Below are positions 8,173 through 15,773 of a stretch of DNA of 64,000 nucleotides, piece by piece. The notes beneath the pieces were generated by a model. That model was not told the origin of the DNA, did no database searches, and saw nothing but the letters and a program-made list of their open reading frames with translations. Origin of the DNA: Terribacillus sp. FSL K6-0262 (GTDB lineage Bacteria > Bacillota > Bacilli > Bacillales > Amphibacillaceae); contig NZ_CP150277.1 in assembly GCF_037977385.1 (NCBI RefSeq), forward strand, positions 2,271,001 through 2,335,000. The letters are read 5' to 3'. The position numbers and the translations under genes were made by a program. Each line of letters starts with the position of its first letter. The stretch's first letter is position 1.

Positions 8173-9138
8173 ATGGAACGAAAACGCGATGCGTATTTTG
8201 ATAATGCAAGACTGCTTATGATTACCTTTGTCGTGTTCGGACACTTGATACAGCCTTATCAGGACATGTTATTCCTGCAAATGAGCTATACATGGATATA
8301 TACCTTTCATATGCCTGTTTTCATCTTCCTGGCTGGATTTTTTGCCAAGGGGGCCGCGAACAGGGCCGCTATCGAAAAGCTGGCGAAAAAGCTCCTGTTG
8401 CCGTTTCTTTTCTTTCAATTCATTTACACGATTTATTACTTTACCATCGGAAAAGAAAATTGGCTGGAGTCCATCCTTGTGCCGCAGTGGGCACTATGGT
8501 TTTTGCTGAGCTTGTTCTGCTGGCATATGCTGCTTATTCCATTCAAGAAAATCAAGCCAGCGCTGGGAATTCCACTGGCTGTTTTCATTGGCTTGCTGGC
8601 AGGATATATTGATGAGATCGGAGCAGCATTAAGCCTCTCCCGAACATTTGTATTCTTCCCATTTTTCTTGATTGGGTATTGGGTGACAAAAGAGCAGCTG
8701 CACGTACTGCGACATACGCCGATTCGAATAGGGGCGGCAGTGCTGCTCCTGGCTGCAGCTGTCATGCTGTATCTGTACCCTGACCTACCGACAGATTGGC
8801 TGCTTGGATCGAAATCCTATGCCATGCTTGGTGCTGGCGGAAGCGGCGGAGTGATCCGTTTGTTTATTTATCTTGTGTCGGCGTTGATGATGCTGAGCAT
8901 TCTGACGCTGGTGCCCGATAAAGAGATGCCTTTTACAAAGTATGGGCAGCGGACATTGTATGTTTATCTGCTGCATGGTTTCTTCATCCAGTGGATCCGT
9001 GTGGACGATGTATTCGAAGTGAGCAATGGCATGGATATTGCAGGACTCCTGATAGTCACTGTCGGTATCGTACTTGTCCTTTCCCAGCGCTGGATGCTGC
9101 GTTTATGGAAACCATTGATCGAGTTGAAAAGCCCATGA
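8173..9138 (+). CDS. Acyltransferase 3 family membrane protein
   Basis: 321-residue integral membrane acyltransferase (acyltransferase 3 / fucose 4-O-acetylase-like family), with about ten hydrophobic segments. The N-terminal block RDAYFDNARLLMITFVVFGH has the conserved membrane histidine, and FHMPVFIFLAGFFAKG is the second family signature. There is no C-terminal SGNH domain, unlike OatA. Members acetylate cell-surface sugars or antibiotics; the substrate here cannot be told. ATG at 8173 follows AGAAGGAAG (8157-8165); an in-frame upstream ATG at 8098 has no RBS. It shares a bidirectional terminator with the convergent AraC gene. Confidence 0.8.
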   Translation: MERKRDAYFDNARLLMITFVVFGHLIQPYQDMLFLQMSYTWIYTFHMPVFIFLAGFFAKGAANRAAIEKLAKKLLLPFLFFQFIYTIYYFTIGKENWLESILVPQWALWFLLSLFCWHMLLIPFKKIKPALGIPLAVFIGLLAGYIDEIGAALSLSRTFVFFPFFLIGYWVTKEQLHVLRHTPIRIGAAVLLLAAAVMLYLYPDLPTDWLLGSKSYAMLGAGGSGGVIRLFIYLVSALMMLSILTLVPDKEMPFTKYGQRTLYVYLLHGFFIQWIRVDDVFEVSNGMDIAGLLIVTVGIVLVLSQRWMLRLWKPLIELKSP

Positions 9139-9172
9139 AAAAGCTGCACAGGATGACCTGTGCAGCTTTTTA
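9138..9172. terminator. Bidirectional intrinsic terminator
   Basis: AAAAGCTGCACAGG / CCTGTGCAGCTTTT with an ATGA loop. A and T runs flank it, so it can serve both the acyltransferase (+) and the AraC gene (-). Confidence 0.9.
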
Positions 9173-9907
9173 AATTGGACGTGAGTCGCGAAATTGCTTT
9201 GGCGTCATTGATGTATAGTACTTGAATTGAGCTGTAAAGTAGCTTTGGTTGCAGAAGTTGAATTTTTTGGCTAAGTCAGCAATGGATTGATTCGTATGAA
9301 GCAAGAAATATTTGGATTCCTCGATCTTTTTCTGGTTGATGAACTGTACCGTGGATACGCCGACTTCTTTTTTGAATAGATGGGAAAGATAGCTCGGGTT
9401 CACTTTGCAGTGGGAGCTGATAGCCTGTAAGCTCAGATCCTCCAGAATATGCGATTGTATGTACGCAATCGCTTCATTGATGATATTGGAGTATTGCGTC
9501 GCGCGGCTTTTGTTCAAGCCTTCGATGAAACGGACGAGCATATCATATTCCAAATCGGAAAGCTCCTGCTCTGTCTGGCAATTTTCGATTTCCAGCATGT
9601 AGGTCATATTCAGAGTGGAAGCTACCTCCTGTGAAGCACCGCCGCGCAGGATGGCACGTGTGTATAAGGTGCAGATGCTGATCAATTGGTTCTTGGCGGA
9701 TCGCAGCGGTTGAAAGGCATACTTCGGGCGTTCAGAAGTGGACAGGCTTTCAATGATCGATAATGCCTCGTTCAAATCTCCATTCTGTACAGCATCCATC
9801 AGCTGGTTTTCCAGCAGGTAGGAAGGGTATAAAAACTGTTTGTTTGACTTCATATCTTCAGAGGGACGTTTCTCAGGCAGAACAGCATTTTTAGATATGG
9901 TAGACAT
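9170..9907 (-). CDS. AraC-family transcriptional regulator
   Basis: 245-residue regulator. The C-terminal third (about 140-240) has two helix-turn-helix motifs of the AraC type: LSLQAISSHCKVNPSYLSHLFKKEVG and SIADLAKKFNFCNQSYFTAQFKYYTSMTPKQFR. The first 135 residues are predicted mostly helical and do not show a cupin sugar pocket; this N-terminal type accompanies uncharacterised Firmicute AraC proteins. The start follows ACGGAGGT. A near-perfect CcpA cre site lies about 55 bases upstream. Target genes are unknown; the regulator is not divergent from an obvious sugar operon. Confidence 0.82.
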   Translation of the reverse strand: MSTISKNAVLPEKRPSEDMKSNKQFLYPSYLLENQLMDAVQNGDLNEALSIIESLSTSERPKYAFQPLRSAKNQLISICTLYTRAILRGGASQEVASTLNMTYMLEIENCQTEQELSDLEYDMLVRFIEGLNKSRATQYSNIINEAIAYIQSHILEDLSLQAISSHCKVNPSYLSHLFKKEVGVSTVQFINQKKIEESKYFLLHTNQSIADLAKKFNFCNQSYFTAQFKYYTSMTPKQFRDSRPI

Positions 9908-9960
9908 ACTATACCTCCGTTAAGGAATATTGGTTTTATCATCAGTCTTATATATCAATA

Positions 9961-9975
9961 TTGTAAGCGTTTTCC
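9961..9975 (-). promoter_or_regulatory. cre (CcpA) site upstream of the AraC gene
   Basis: TTGTAAGCGTTTTCC matches the degenerate cre consensus WTGNAANCGNWNNCW at all but the last position. It lies 54-68 bases ahead of the start codon of the minus-strand AraC gene. Confidence 0.55.
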
Positions 9976-10131
9976 GATAAAAAATAAACTGTTTTAATAA
10001 AAAATATTTATAAAACGGTTATTTTAACATTTTTCGACACGTTGGCAGGTTAATAGACAAGCAGGAGAAAGACTAGCTATAATGGGAATAGCAAGAAAGA
10101 AGGCAATTGTCTGAAAAAAAGAGGTGTGCAC

Positions 10132-11781
10132 ATGCGTGTCAGATCCACTCGGCGTATTCTGCCTATTGTTTGGATGGTCATCCGGTTCATGCTGCAGATT
10201 TATTGGTTTTATTTCCTGCATAGCCGTGTATGGGATGAACAGGATAAACAGGAATGGAAAGCATTGCTGACGAAGCAGGCGAGGGAGTATCGGAAGACGG
10301 CCGAAAAGAAGGGCGGGTTGCTGGTCAAGTTAGGGCAGTTTCTCAGTTCGCGCGCAGATTTACTGCCCAAGGTATTCATCCGGGAAATGGAAGGACTTGT
10401 GGATAAAGTAAGGCCGATGCCGTTTGTCTATTCGGAAGCAATATTACGAGAAGAACTTGGCAGCCATTATGAGTCAGAGATCAGGGATCTGAATCCTCAC
10501 CCGATAGCTTCTGCTTCTATCGGCGATGTGTATGAGGCACGCCTGAAGAATGGAAAAAAGATAGCTGTGAAAGTCCAGCGTCATAATGCTAGGCAGATAT
10601 TTCACATGGACTTCAAAGCGCTTCGGATCATTTTCTTCCTGCTCCGAAAGTTCACTAGTATCGGCAAAAAATCGGATATGAAGGCGTTGTATGCCGAAAT
10701 CGTGACAATCATCAGCAGGGAATTGGACTTTCGGAAAGAACTGGAGCATGCGGATTATTTCAAGAAACGCTACAAAGGGAATACGGAGATCAACATGCCG
10801 AATTATTATCCAGAGCTCTGCACCGGAAGAGTGCTGGTGATGGACTGGATAGAGGGCAGGAAGGTGACGGACACCGACTATCTTGATGCACAGAAGATTC
10901 CGCGTGAGCAAGTGGCCAGGGCGCTTTTTCAGTTCTTCGCCGATCAGTTCCTCAACAGCGGGATGTTCCATGCGGATCCCCATGCAGGCAATATCATGGT
11001 ACAGCCGGACGGGAAGATCGTACTGCTCGATTTCGGTATGGTCGGGGAAATCAGGGCAACGGATACCGACTATTTAAGGGAAGCCATACAAGGGGTGGTT
11101 CTGGATGATTATGAAGCGGTCATCCAGGCGCTTTACAAAATGGAATTCCTGCTCCCTTCCGCCGATTCCGAGAAGGTGAAGCGGATCATCCGGAAGACGG
11201 TGGATTTATATAAAGGCGGACAGCTTGATGTAGGGGACACGGACTCCTTCCTTCAATTGATGGAAGAGCTGCAGGTGATCGTGAAGGAACAGCCGATTCA
11301 GCTGCCGGCCGATTTTGCTTTCCTTGGCCGGGCAGTTTCCCTGGCAATTGGCCTGGTGGCCATCATTTATCCGCAGGCAGATTTGGTAGAATGGGGAAAA
11401 CCTGTCATCCTCCGCTGGATGAGAGGATCGAAAAAACATAGTTCCATCTATACTGGTATCCTGACAAATTCGCTCCGACCCTTCTTATCCATGCCGCGGG
11501 CACTCGTTGATTGGCTGACGGACGGGGAGAAGCAGCGGAGCTGGGAGCGGGATAAGCAGAAGAACCAGTTGATGCACCAATTTTACTTCTTTTATACGGT
11601 GCTGCTGCTCACCCTGACAGCAGGCTCTGCATACATTGGCATTCATGGAATCATCCAGCATACATTATGGCTGATCCTTGTCGGATTCATACTGACGTTC
11701 CTGTTTTTTGGGTTAAGCTTAATTCTTTTCATCAAGCATGTTCTGATGCTTAGATCCATAAATAAGACTAGGAGGTTGTGA
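10132..11781 (+). CDS. ABC1/UbiB-family atypical kinase
   Basis: 549-residue protein of the ABC1 (UbiB/ADCK) atypical kinase family. Landmarks are KxGQ in LLVKLGQFLSSRADLLP near residue 66, the Ala-rich nucleotide loop IASASIGDVYEARLKNG, the lysine in KIAVKVQRH, the catalytic loop HADPHAGNIMVQ and LLDFGMVG. Two hydrophobic helices near the C-terminus (about 482-535) anchor it in the membrane. Proteobacterial UbiB supports ubiquinone synthesis, but this group of bacteria uses menaquinone, so the role here is unknown, possibly lipid extraction. ATG at 10132 follows GAGG (10121-10124). A phasin-like gene starts two bases after the stop. Confidence 0.88.
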   Translation: MRVRSTRRILPIVWMVIRFMLQIYWFYFLHSRVWDEQDKQEWKALLTKQAREYRKTAEKKGGLLVKLGQFLSSRADLLPKVFIREMEGLVDKVRPMPFVYSEAILREELGSHYESEIRDLNPHPIASASIGDVYEARLKNGKKIAVKVQRHNARQIFHMDFKALRIIFFLLRKFTSIGKKSDMKALYAEIVTIISRELDFRKELEHADYFKKRYKGNTEINMPNYYPELCTGRVLVMDWIEGRKVTDTDYLDAQKIPREQVARALFQFFADQFLNSGMFHADPHAGNIMVQPDGKIVLLDFGMVGEIRATDTDYLREAIQGVVLDDYEAVIQALYKMEFLLPSADSEKVKRIIRKTVDLYKGGQLDVGDTDSFLQLMEELQVIVKEQPIQLPADFAFLGRAVSLAIGLVAIIYPQADLVEWGKPVILRWMRGSKKHSSIYTGILTNSLRPFLSMPRALVDWLTDGEKQRSWERDKQKNQLMHQFYFFYTVLLLTLTAGSAYIGIHGIIQHTLWLILVGFILTFLFFGLSLILFIKHVLMLRSINKTRRL

Positions 11782-11783
11782 AA

Positions 11784-12089
11784 ATGGCAGATTTATTACG
11801 TAAAGGATTTCTCTTAGGTGTAGGTGCTGCTTTGGCTGGAAAAGAGAAGTTGGATGCCAAATTGAAAGAGCTGGTGGAAAAAGGAGAGATTACGCCGCAG
11901 CAAGCGAAGGATTTGATTCAGCGCTTTGTTGAAAAGGGAGAAGCAAAATCCAATGAATGGAACGAGAAAAACCAGGAGAATATGCAAAAGAAAGCAAGTG
12001 AGCTGGGACTTGCGACGAAAGCGGATGTTGATGCCCTGAAGCAGCGAATCAGCCATTTGGAGCTTCGGCTGCACAAAAAGGAAGATTAA
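11784..12089 (+). CDS. Phasin-like small helical protein, partner of the ABC1 kinase
   Basis: 101 residues. A short hydrophobic Gly/Ala start (LLRKGFLLGVGAALAGKEKL) is followed by a long charged amphipathic helix and a C-terminal heptad stretch (VDALKQRISHLELRLHKKED), as in small phasin-like proteins. RBS AGGAGG (11770-11775) is inside the 3' end of the kinase gene, and ATG at 11784 follows the kinase stop by two bases, so the two are almost certainly co-translated. Phasins coat lipid or polyester granules. Since ABC1 kinases act on lipid quinones, a shared lipid-handling task is a reasonable inference, not shown by the sequence. Confidence 0.72.
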   Translation: MADLLRKGFLLGVGAALAGKEKLDAKLKELVEKGEITPQQAKDLIQRFVEKGEAKSNEWNEKNQENMQKKASELGLATKADVDALKQRISHLELRLHKKED

Positions 12090-12138
12090 GGGATTATGGG
12101 TTAAAAGATTAATTTGTCGTGAATATTTTGAAAATTTG

Positions 12139-12167
12139 TTGTCAAGCTTTCCTTTCTCTATTAGAAT
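12139..12167 (+). promoter_or_regulatory. SigA promoter of the 46-residue ORF
   Basis: TTGTCA (12139-12144), 17-base spacer, TAGAAT (12162-12167). Confidence 0.65.
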
Positions 12168-12203
12168 GATGGAAGAGGCTATAATCAGAGGAGGTAATTA
12201 GCA

Positions 12204-12344
12204 ATGATCAGCTTTTTATCTTTTGTCGACCAAGTGGAGCAAGAATTGAAACGCCCTTCCACAGCCACGGAGTATGATTTTCTGAAATGGATGCATGAAC
12301 AATATGTCGCCGAACAATTGGATATACTGAAGCAAGCGCAGTAA
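12204..12344 (+). CDS. Small acidic protein of 46 residues, function unknown
   Basis: A compact gene unit: a good SigA promoter (12139-12167), a strong RBS AGAGGAGGT (12187-12195), ATG at 12204, 46 codons and its own intrinsic terminator 11 bases after the stop. The protein begins MISFLSFVDQVEQELKRPS and continues as a charged, probably helical segment (YDFLKWMHEQYVAEQLDILK). There is no membrane segment, signal or cysteine. I do not recognise the family. The complete expression signals make it much more likely to be real than chance. Confidence 0.72.
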   Translation: MISFLSFVDQVEQELKRPSTATEYDFLKWMHEQYVAEQLDILKQAQ

Positions 12345-12355
12345 CAGAACCACAC

Positions 12356-12381
12356 CCCGCCAAATTTGGCGGGCTTTTTTA
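12356..12381 (+). terminator. Intrinsic terminator of the 46-residue ORF
   Basis: CCCGCCAAATTTGGCGGG followed by CTTTTTTAT. Confidence 0.9.
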
Positions 12382-12788
12382 TTTACCGGGAGCGCATGCT
12401 TATATGACCAAGAAGTTCATGTATGTACCGAAGGAAAGAAATAGCAGGATGAAATATTGGAATTCTGGTGAGGGAATTGACGAGAGGCGAGGGAGTTGTC
12501 GGTTTATATTAGATGGAGCCGGCTATGGGACCGGCTTTTTATTATTGTGGTGAGTCTTGCATGTGTCACGAACCTTTCTGTGTTCAGGGGAAGCAGCACT
12601 GCTGCGGGAGTTGTTTCATAGGCTGGCAAATCAAATAGAATGGAAAAATGATGAAATCTGACGGATTTTGTGAAACTCTGAGAGAATTCCAGGCATTTTA
12701 ACGGCTCGTGTTCCCCTTGTATTCCCAATATATCATTTTCAAATAAATGGTAAAATGAAAGGGAATAGAGAAGGAAGGAGGTGAGGAA
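12382..12788. other. Intergenic region ahead of rap
   Basis: About 400 bases without a convincing gene. It holds a second small terminator (AGCCGG / CCGGCT then TTTTTATT, 12517-12543) whose transcript is not obvious. A -10-like TAAAAT (12751-12756) lies 38 bases ahead of rap with no good -35. A 49-codon plus-strand frame starting at 12402 reads through the terminator and looks incidental. No ComA-type operator was seen. Confidence 0.5.
12517..12543 (+). terminator. Small intrinsic terminator in the rap upstream region
   Basis: AGCCGG (12517-12522) / CCGGCT (12531-12536) with an eight-base loop and a T run. Confidence 0.6.
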
Positions 12789-13850
12789 TTGGATCGTACT
12801 ATATTTTCTGAATCAAGTACGTTTCCAGAGCTGTTAGATACTTTTCATGTAAGCATTAAATTAGAAAAGAAGCATGCTGCGGAAAAAATGCTGCGAGAGA
12901 TCGAGGAGCAGCGAAAAAGCATTCATGATCCAAACCTATTGATCAAATCCGCTCTGATGGAAATTAGATTCTCTTTGCTGGCTGGGGAGACGGAGCGAGC
13001 TGAAACGATGTTTGCTGATTTCGAGAACGCCAAAAAAGAGTTAAATGATGAAAATGCTTTTTATTATCATTGCTTCAAGGGTCATCTATTCTATGAAAAA
13101 GGCCATCTTCAACATGCGATCATTGCATATGAAAAAGCTGCAGAATATTTGGAGGAACTTTCGAATACTGCAGAGAAACCAGACTTTTATTATAAGCTGG
13201 CCAACGCATACTATCATGCCTATATCACTTCGCTTTCCGTTATCAATGCAACCTTGGCCATCCAGGAAGCCCAGGAGCAGAAACAGGATTATGTGCTTGC
13301 TAAAAGTAAACTGCTGCAAGGGTTGAATTACCTGGAATGGAAGGACTATGAGGGAGCAGAAGCACTTTTGCATGAAGCCTTGTCATATCGGCAGCAGGAC
13401 ACAGGCAGCGAGTTTAATCTGGTGTATATGATAAATCATAACCTAGGCTTGGTTTATTTAAGGAAAGGATTGCCGGATACAGCTGTCCATTACTTTAAAA
13501 GAGCGATCGAGGACCAGGAAAGCAGTCATTATATGAAAAGTCTTTATTACCTGGCCGAAGCGTTGTTTTACGCTGGTCGGAATGAAGAAGCATTGCGCTA
13601 CTTTGATATAGGATTCTCCATCAGCAAGCGGGAAAATAACGAGCTTTATAAATGGATCTTTGCCATGCTGCATAAAAAGTTCATCGATAGGAGCAGCTTT
13701 GAAGGAGTTTGGCAGCAAGGAATCGAATATTTCATTACAAAAAATGACAAATTCAATGTAAAATATTATTCAGAGCGGTTCGCCGAATATTTTTTCAAGA
13801 AAGGCGAACACGTAAAAGCCAGCTATTATTATAGATTGGCCATAAAATAA
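12789..13850 (+). CDS. Rap-family tetratricopeptide regulator
   Basis: 353-residue Rap protein. The N-terminal helical bundle (about 1-75) includes FHVSIKLEKKHAAEKMLREIEEQ. It is followed by consecutive TPR repeats, for example YHCFKGHLFYEKGHLQHAIIAYEKA, YMINHNLGLVYLRKGLPDTAVHYFKRA and YLAEALFYAGRNEEALRYFDIGFS. Rap proteins bind and inhibit response regulators (Spo0F~P, ComA, DegU) and are switched off by an imported Phr pentapeptide. Which regulator this one meets cannot be read from the sequence; spo0F lies 19 kb downstream. The TTG start at 12789 follows AAGGAGGTG (12775-12783). A phr-like gene begins 14 bases after the stop. Confidence 0.9.
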   Translation: MDRTIFSESSTFPELLDTFHVSIKLEKKHAAEKMLREIEEQRKSIHDPNLLIKSALMEIRFSLLAGETERAETMFADFENAKKELNDENAFYYHCFKGHLFYEKGHLQHAIIAYEKAAEYLEELSNTAEKPDFYYKLANAYYHAYITSLSVINATLAIQEAQEQKQDYVLAKSKLLQGLNYLEWKDYEGAEALLHEALSYRQQDTGSEFNLVYMINHNLGLVYLRKGLPDTAVHYFKRAIEDQESSHYMKSLYYLAEALFYAGRNEEALRYFDIGFSISKRENNELYKWIFAMLHKKFIDRSSFEGVWQQGIEYFITKNDKFNVKYYSERFAEYFFKKGEHVKASYYYRLAIK

Positions 13851-13864
13851 AAGGAGTGGGGAAA

Positions 13865-14002
13865 ATGAAGAAGAAAATCTTTGTTGGCACACTACTGGCA
13901 GCGATAATTGCAGGAGGATTTTTCGGCTTACAAGATAGCGGGCAGCACCAAGCGGAAAGACAAGGCGTCACTCCTAGTTCAAGTTATTTCGATCAATTAT
14001 AA
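13865..14002 (+). CDS. Phr-type signalling peptide precursor
   Basis: 45-residue exported precursor immediately downstream of rap, preceded by AAAAGGAGTGGGG (13849-13861). It has a basic start (MKKKIF), a hydrophobic core (VGTLLAAIIAGGFFGL) and a polar tail of about 22 residues, the layout of Phr precursors. Two mature peptides are plausible. The internal ERQGV or ERQGVT fits the x-Arg-x-x-x pattern of known Phr pentapeptides such as ERGMT, ERPVG and DRNTT. The C-terminal YFDQL is the other option. After export and cleavage the peptide would re-enter through Opp and inhibit the Rap protein. Not resembling any named Phr closely. Confidence 0.8.
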   Translation: MKKKIFVGTLLAAIIAGGFFGLQDSGQHQAERQGVTPSSSYFDQL

Positions 14003-14035
14003 AAAAACTGTCCGATGCCAGGATAACTGTATTTT

Positions 14036-14066
14036 ATGGCCAACACTCCATGTGTTGGTTTTCTTT
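14036..14066 (+). terminator. Intrinsic terminator of rap-phr
   Basis: CCAACAC (14040-14046) / GTGTTGG (14052-14058) followed by TTTTCTTT. The remaining 250 bases to ywdI hold only a TATAAT -10-like element (14278-14283) without a clear -35. Confidence 0.7.
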
Positions 14067-14316
14067 ATGTTTCAACCTCCAATATAGGAGCGTTCCTCGG
14101 TACACACTGCTTCTGTCCATCCATCGAAATTTAATATGGATGATTCTGCTTTTGGATCATCCCACTTCATTTCCGCAGCCGCTCATTTATGTATAAGCTA
14201 TGAACAGAATACTGTTTTTTGAAGAAAAAGAACATACGTTCCTTTTTTGGGTGTTAAATTTTTTGATCTATATCTGTTATAATGCATGTAGCAGTGAAAT
14301 GAGGGAGGTGTTCGGC

Positions 14317-14613
14317 TTGTTAAGTGAAGAAACAGTGCTGCGGCATATGAAAGAGGAACTGGAACAGGCCTTGGCCAATGGGGATGTCCAGAAGCAGCGG
14401 GAGCATGTTCGGGCGGTTCGTTCGATGTGCGATTTGTTTTTGCAAAGTGAACGATCCGAAAAGAAGGAGATGCCTAAACAGACTGAATCCCAATCGGGAC
14501 CGTCCGCGGCGGAATGGGCAGCGATGACAGGGGAATGGCCGGTCCAGCAGCCCAGGAAGGCATTTGAAGATGATGATGATGAATCGAACGGCAAGTCCTT
14601 GTTCGATTTTTGA
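14317..14613 (+). CDS. ywdI: YwdI-family protein
   Basis: 98 residues, recognised by its helical N-terminal half (LLSEE...HMKEELEQALANGD, REHVRAVRSMCDLFL), its position directly before ywdK and gerQ, and an acidic tail ending KSLFDF. The function is unknown in all species. The TTG start at 14317 follows GGGAGGTG (14303-14310). An in-frame ATG at 14200 would put the -10-like TATAAT inside the gene and has no RBS. The stop is 18 bases before ywdK, so the two are co-transcribed. Confidence 0.75.
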   Translation: MLSEETVLRHMKEELEQALANGDVQKQREHVRAVRSMCDLFLQSERSEKKEMPKQTESQSGPSAAEWAAMTGEWPVQQPRKAFEDDDDESNGKSLFDF

Positions 14614-14631
14614 TATAAAGGAGCAGAAAAA

Positions 14632-15000
14632 ATGAAAGCATTACTTATAATCGGAGCGATCAGTGGTTTCCTTACGGTGGCACTTGGAGCATTCGGGGCA
14701 CACGGATTGGAAGGAAGGCTCTCGGAAAAGGCAATCGCTACATGGGAAAAAGCGGTTCTATATCAGATGTTCCACACATTGGCGCTGGTCGGGGCAGCGT
14801 TGCTGCTTCAGAAAATCCAAGCAGGCAGTTTGGTGACTGCCGGCGGTTTCTTCATCGCAGGTATCCTATTGTTTTCGGGAACACTTTATATTTACGCGGT
14901 CAGCGGAATCACGGCATTTGCCTTGATCACACCAGTGGGCGGGTTGGCATTCCTGATCGGCTGGGTGCTGCTCGGTTATTCTGCAATCAAATATCTATAA
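14632..15000 (+). CDS. ywdK: DUF423 membrane protein YwdK
   Basis: 122-residue membrane protein of the DUF423 (UPF0382) family with four hydrophobic segments. It shows the family opening (SGFLTVALGAFGAHGLEGRLS) and WEKAVLYQMFHTLALVGAA. The RBS AAAGGAG (14616-14622) is clear. B. subtilis has the same ywdI/ywdK/gerQ order. No biochemical role is established. Confidence 0.88.
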   Translation: MKALLIIGAISGFLTVALGAFGAHGLEGRLSEKAIATWEKAVLYQMFHTLALVGAALLLQKIQAGSLVTAGGFFIAGILLFSGTLYIYAVSGITAFALITPVGGLAFLIGWVLLGYSAIKYL

Positions 15001-15002
15001 AG

Positions 15003-15031
15003 AAAAACCTCTGCAGCTGCAGAGGTTTTTA
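15003..15031. terminator. Bidirectional terminator between ywdK and gerQ
   Basis: AAAAACCTCTGCAG / CTGCAGAGGTTTTT, a perfect palindrome with T runs on both strands between convergent genes. Confidence 0.88.
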
Positions 15032-15511
15032 TCGCGGAGGGTAATTTGCCAAGCCGTCTGGATTTCCATAAGGGTAGTTATAATTGAGCGGTTCATCGAA
15101 TGTGACATAATCGAGATACACCATCAATAACAGATAGCGGCGGTTGGTCTCGGGATCGCGCAAAATAAGGTGGTCACGTCCGGCAGCTTCGATTGTGCCT
15201 TTGAAGATCTTTGCATTCCAGCGGTCGTTGTTTTCGAATGTCATATAGACAGTAGCCAACTTGCCGCGATTCAGACGCAATATGTTCTCGATATAGGACT
15301 GCTCAACCGGAAGGCTGGGTCCGCCCCCGCCCGGGCCGCCGCCTTGTACTTGTGAGGGTGCTTGCTGTTGCTGCTGGGGATAAAACGGCTGGTTTTGCTG
15401 GCGAGTCGGGTAACTGTAATTCGGGACTTGCGGATAGGTATAAGCCTGATTCTGTTCCTGGAATTGCGGAGTGCTCGGCGTCTGATTCTCTTGATTCGGG
15501 TTCTTACTCAT
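15029..15511 (-). CDS. gerQ: Spore coat protein GerQ
   Basis: 160 residues. A low-complexity Gln/Pro/Tyr-rich N-terminal half (residues 1-60, with QQQQQ) and a glycine run lead to the conserved GerQ core SYIENILRLNRGKLATVYMT and WNAKIFKGTIEAAGRDHLIL. GerQ is an inner-coat protein cross-linked by transglutaminase Tgl and needed to place the cortex hydrolase CwlJ for germination. The ATG at 15511 has GGAAAGGGG at correct spacing. An ATG two codons upstream (15517) is too close to that site. The gene converges with ywdK, as in B. subtilis. Expression is expected under a mother-cell sigma factor; I did not find a clear promoter. Confidence 0.92.
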   Translation of the reverse strand: MSKNPNQENQTPSTPQFQEQNQAYTYPQVPNYSYPTRQQNQPFYPQQQQQAPSQVQGGGPGGGGPSLPVEQSYIENILRLNRGKLATVYMTFENNDRWNAKIFKGTIEAAGRDHLILRDPETNRRYLLLMVYLDYVTFDEPLNYNYPYGNPDGLANYPPR

Positions 15512-15740
15512 ATTCATTCCCCTTTCCTATATCCTTTGACTTGAAGACACTCGGGCAGCTGATGGTCCGGGAAGCAGAGTCGATACGTTCTGCCGAACAT
15601 ATTGACAAATTCCGGCTTAAGGAGGCGGGGGCTCTCCATCCCTGTACTCCTTAATCGCCATCGGCTTACCTCATGCAAAGGAACTCATGCCTGTTCTTTG
15701 ACATGATATGTGATCGGAAAGCGGGGTAGAACCAAGGAAA

Positions 15741-15771
15741 TAAAAAAAGCCGGACCATTTGGTCCAGCTTT
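15741..15771 (-). terminator. Intrinsic terminator of hemQ
   Basis: On the minus strand AGCTGGACC / GGTCCGGCT followed by TTTTTTTATT. Confidence 0.85.
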
Positions 15772-15773
15772 CA

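Noticed and set aside
12402..12551. 49-codon plus-strand ORF beginning MTKKFMYVPK
   Set aside because: It has no convincing RBS and runs through the small terminator at 12517-12543.
15352..15654. 100-codon plus-strand ORF opposite gerQ and its upstream region
   Set aside because: Mirrors the repetitive Gln/Pro coding of gerQ; no RBS.
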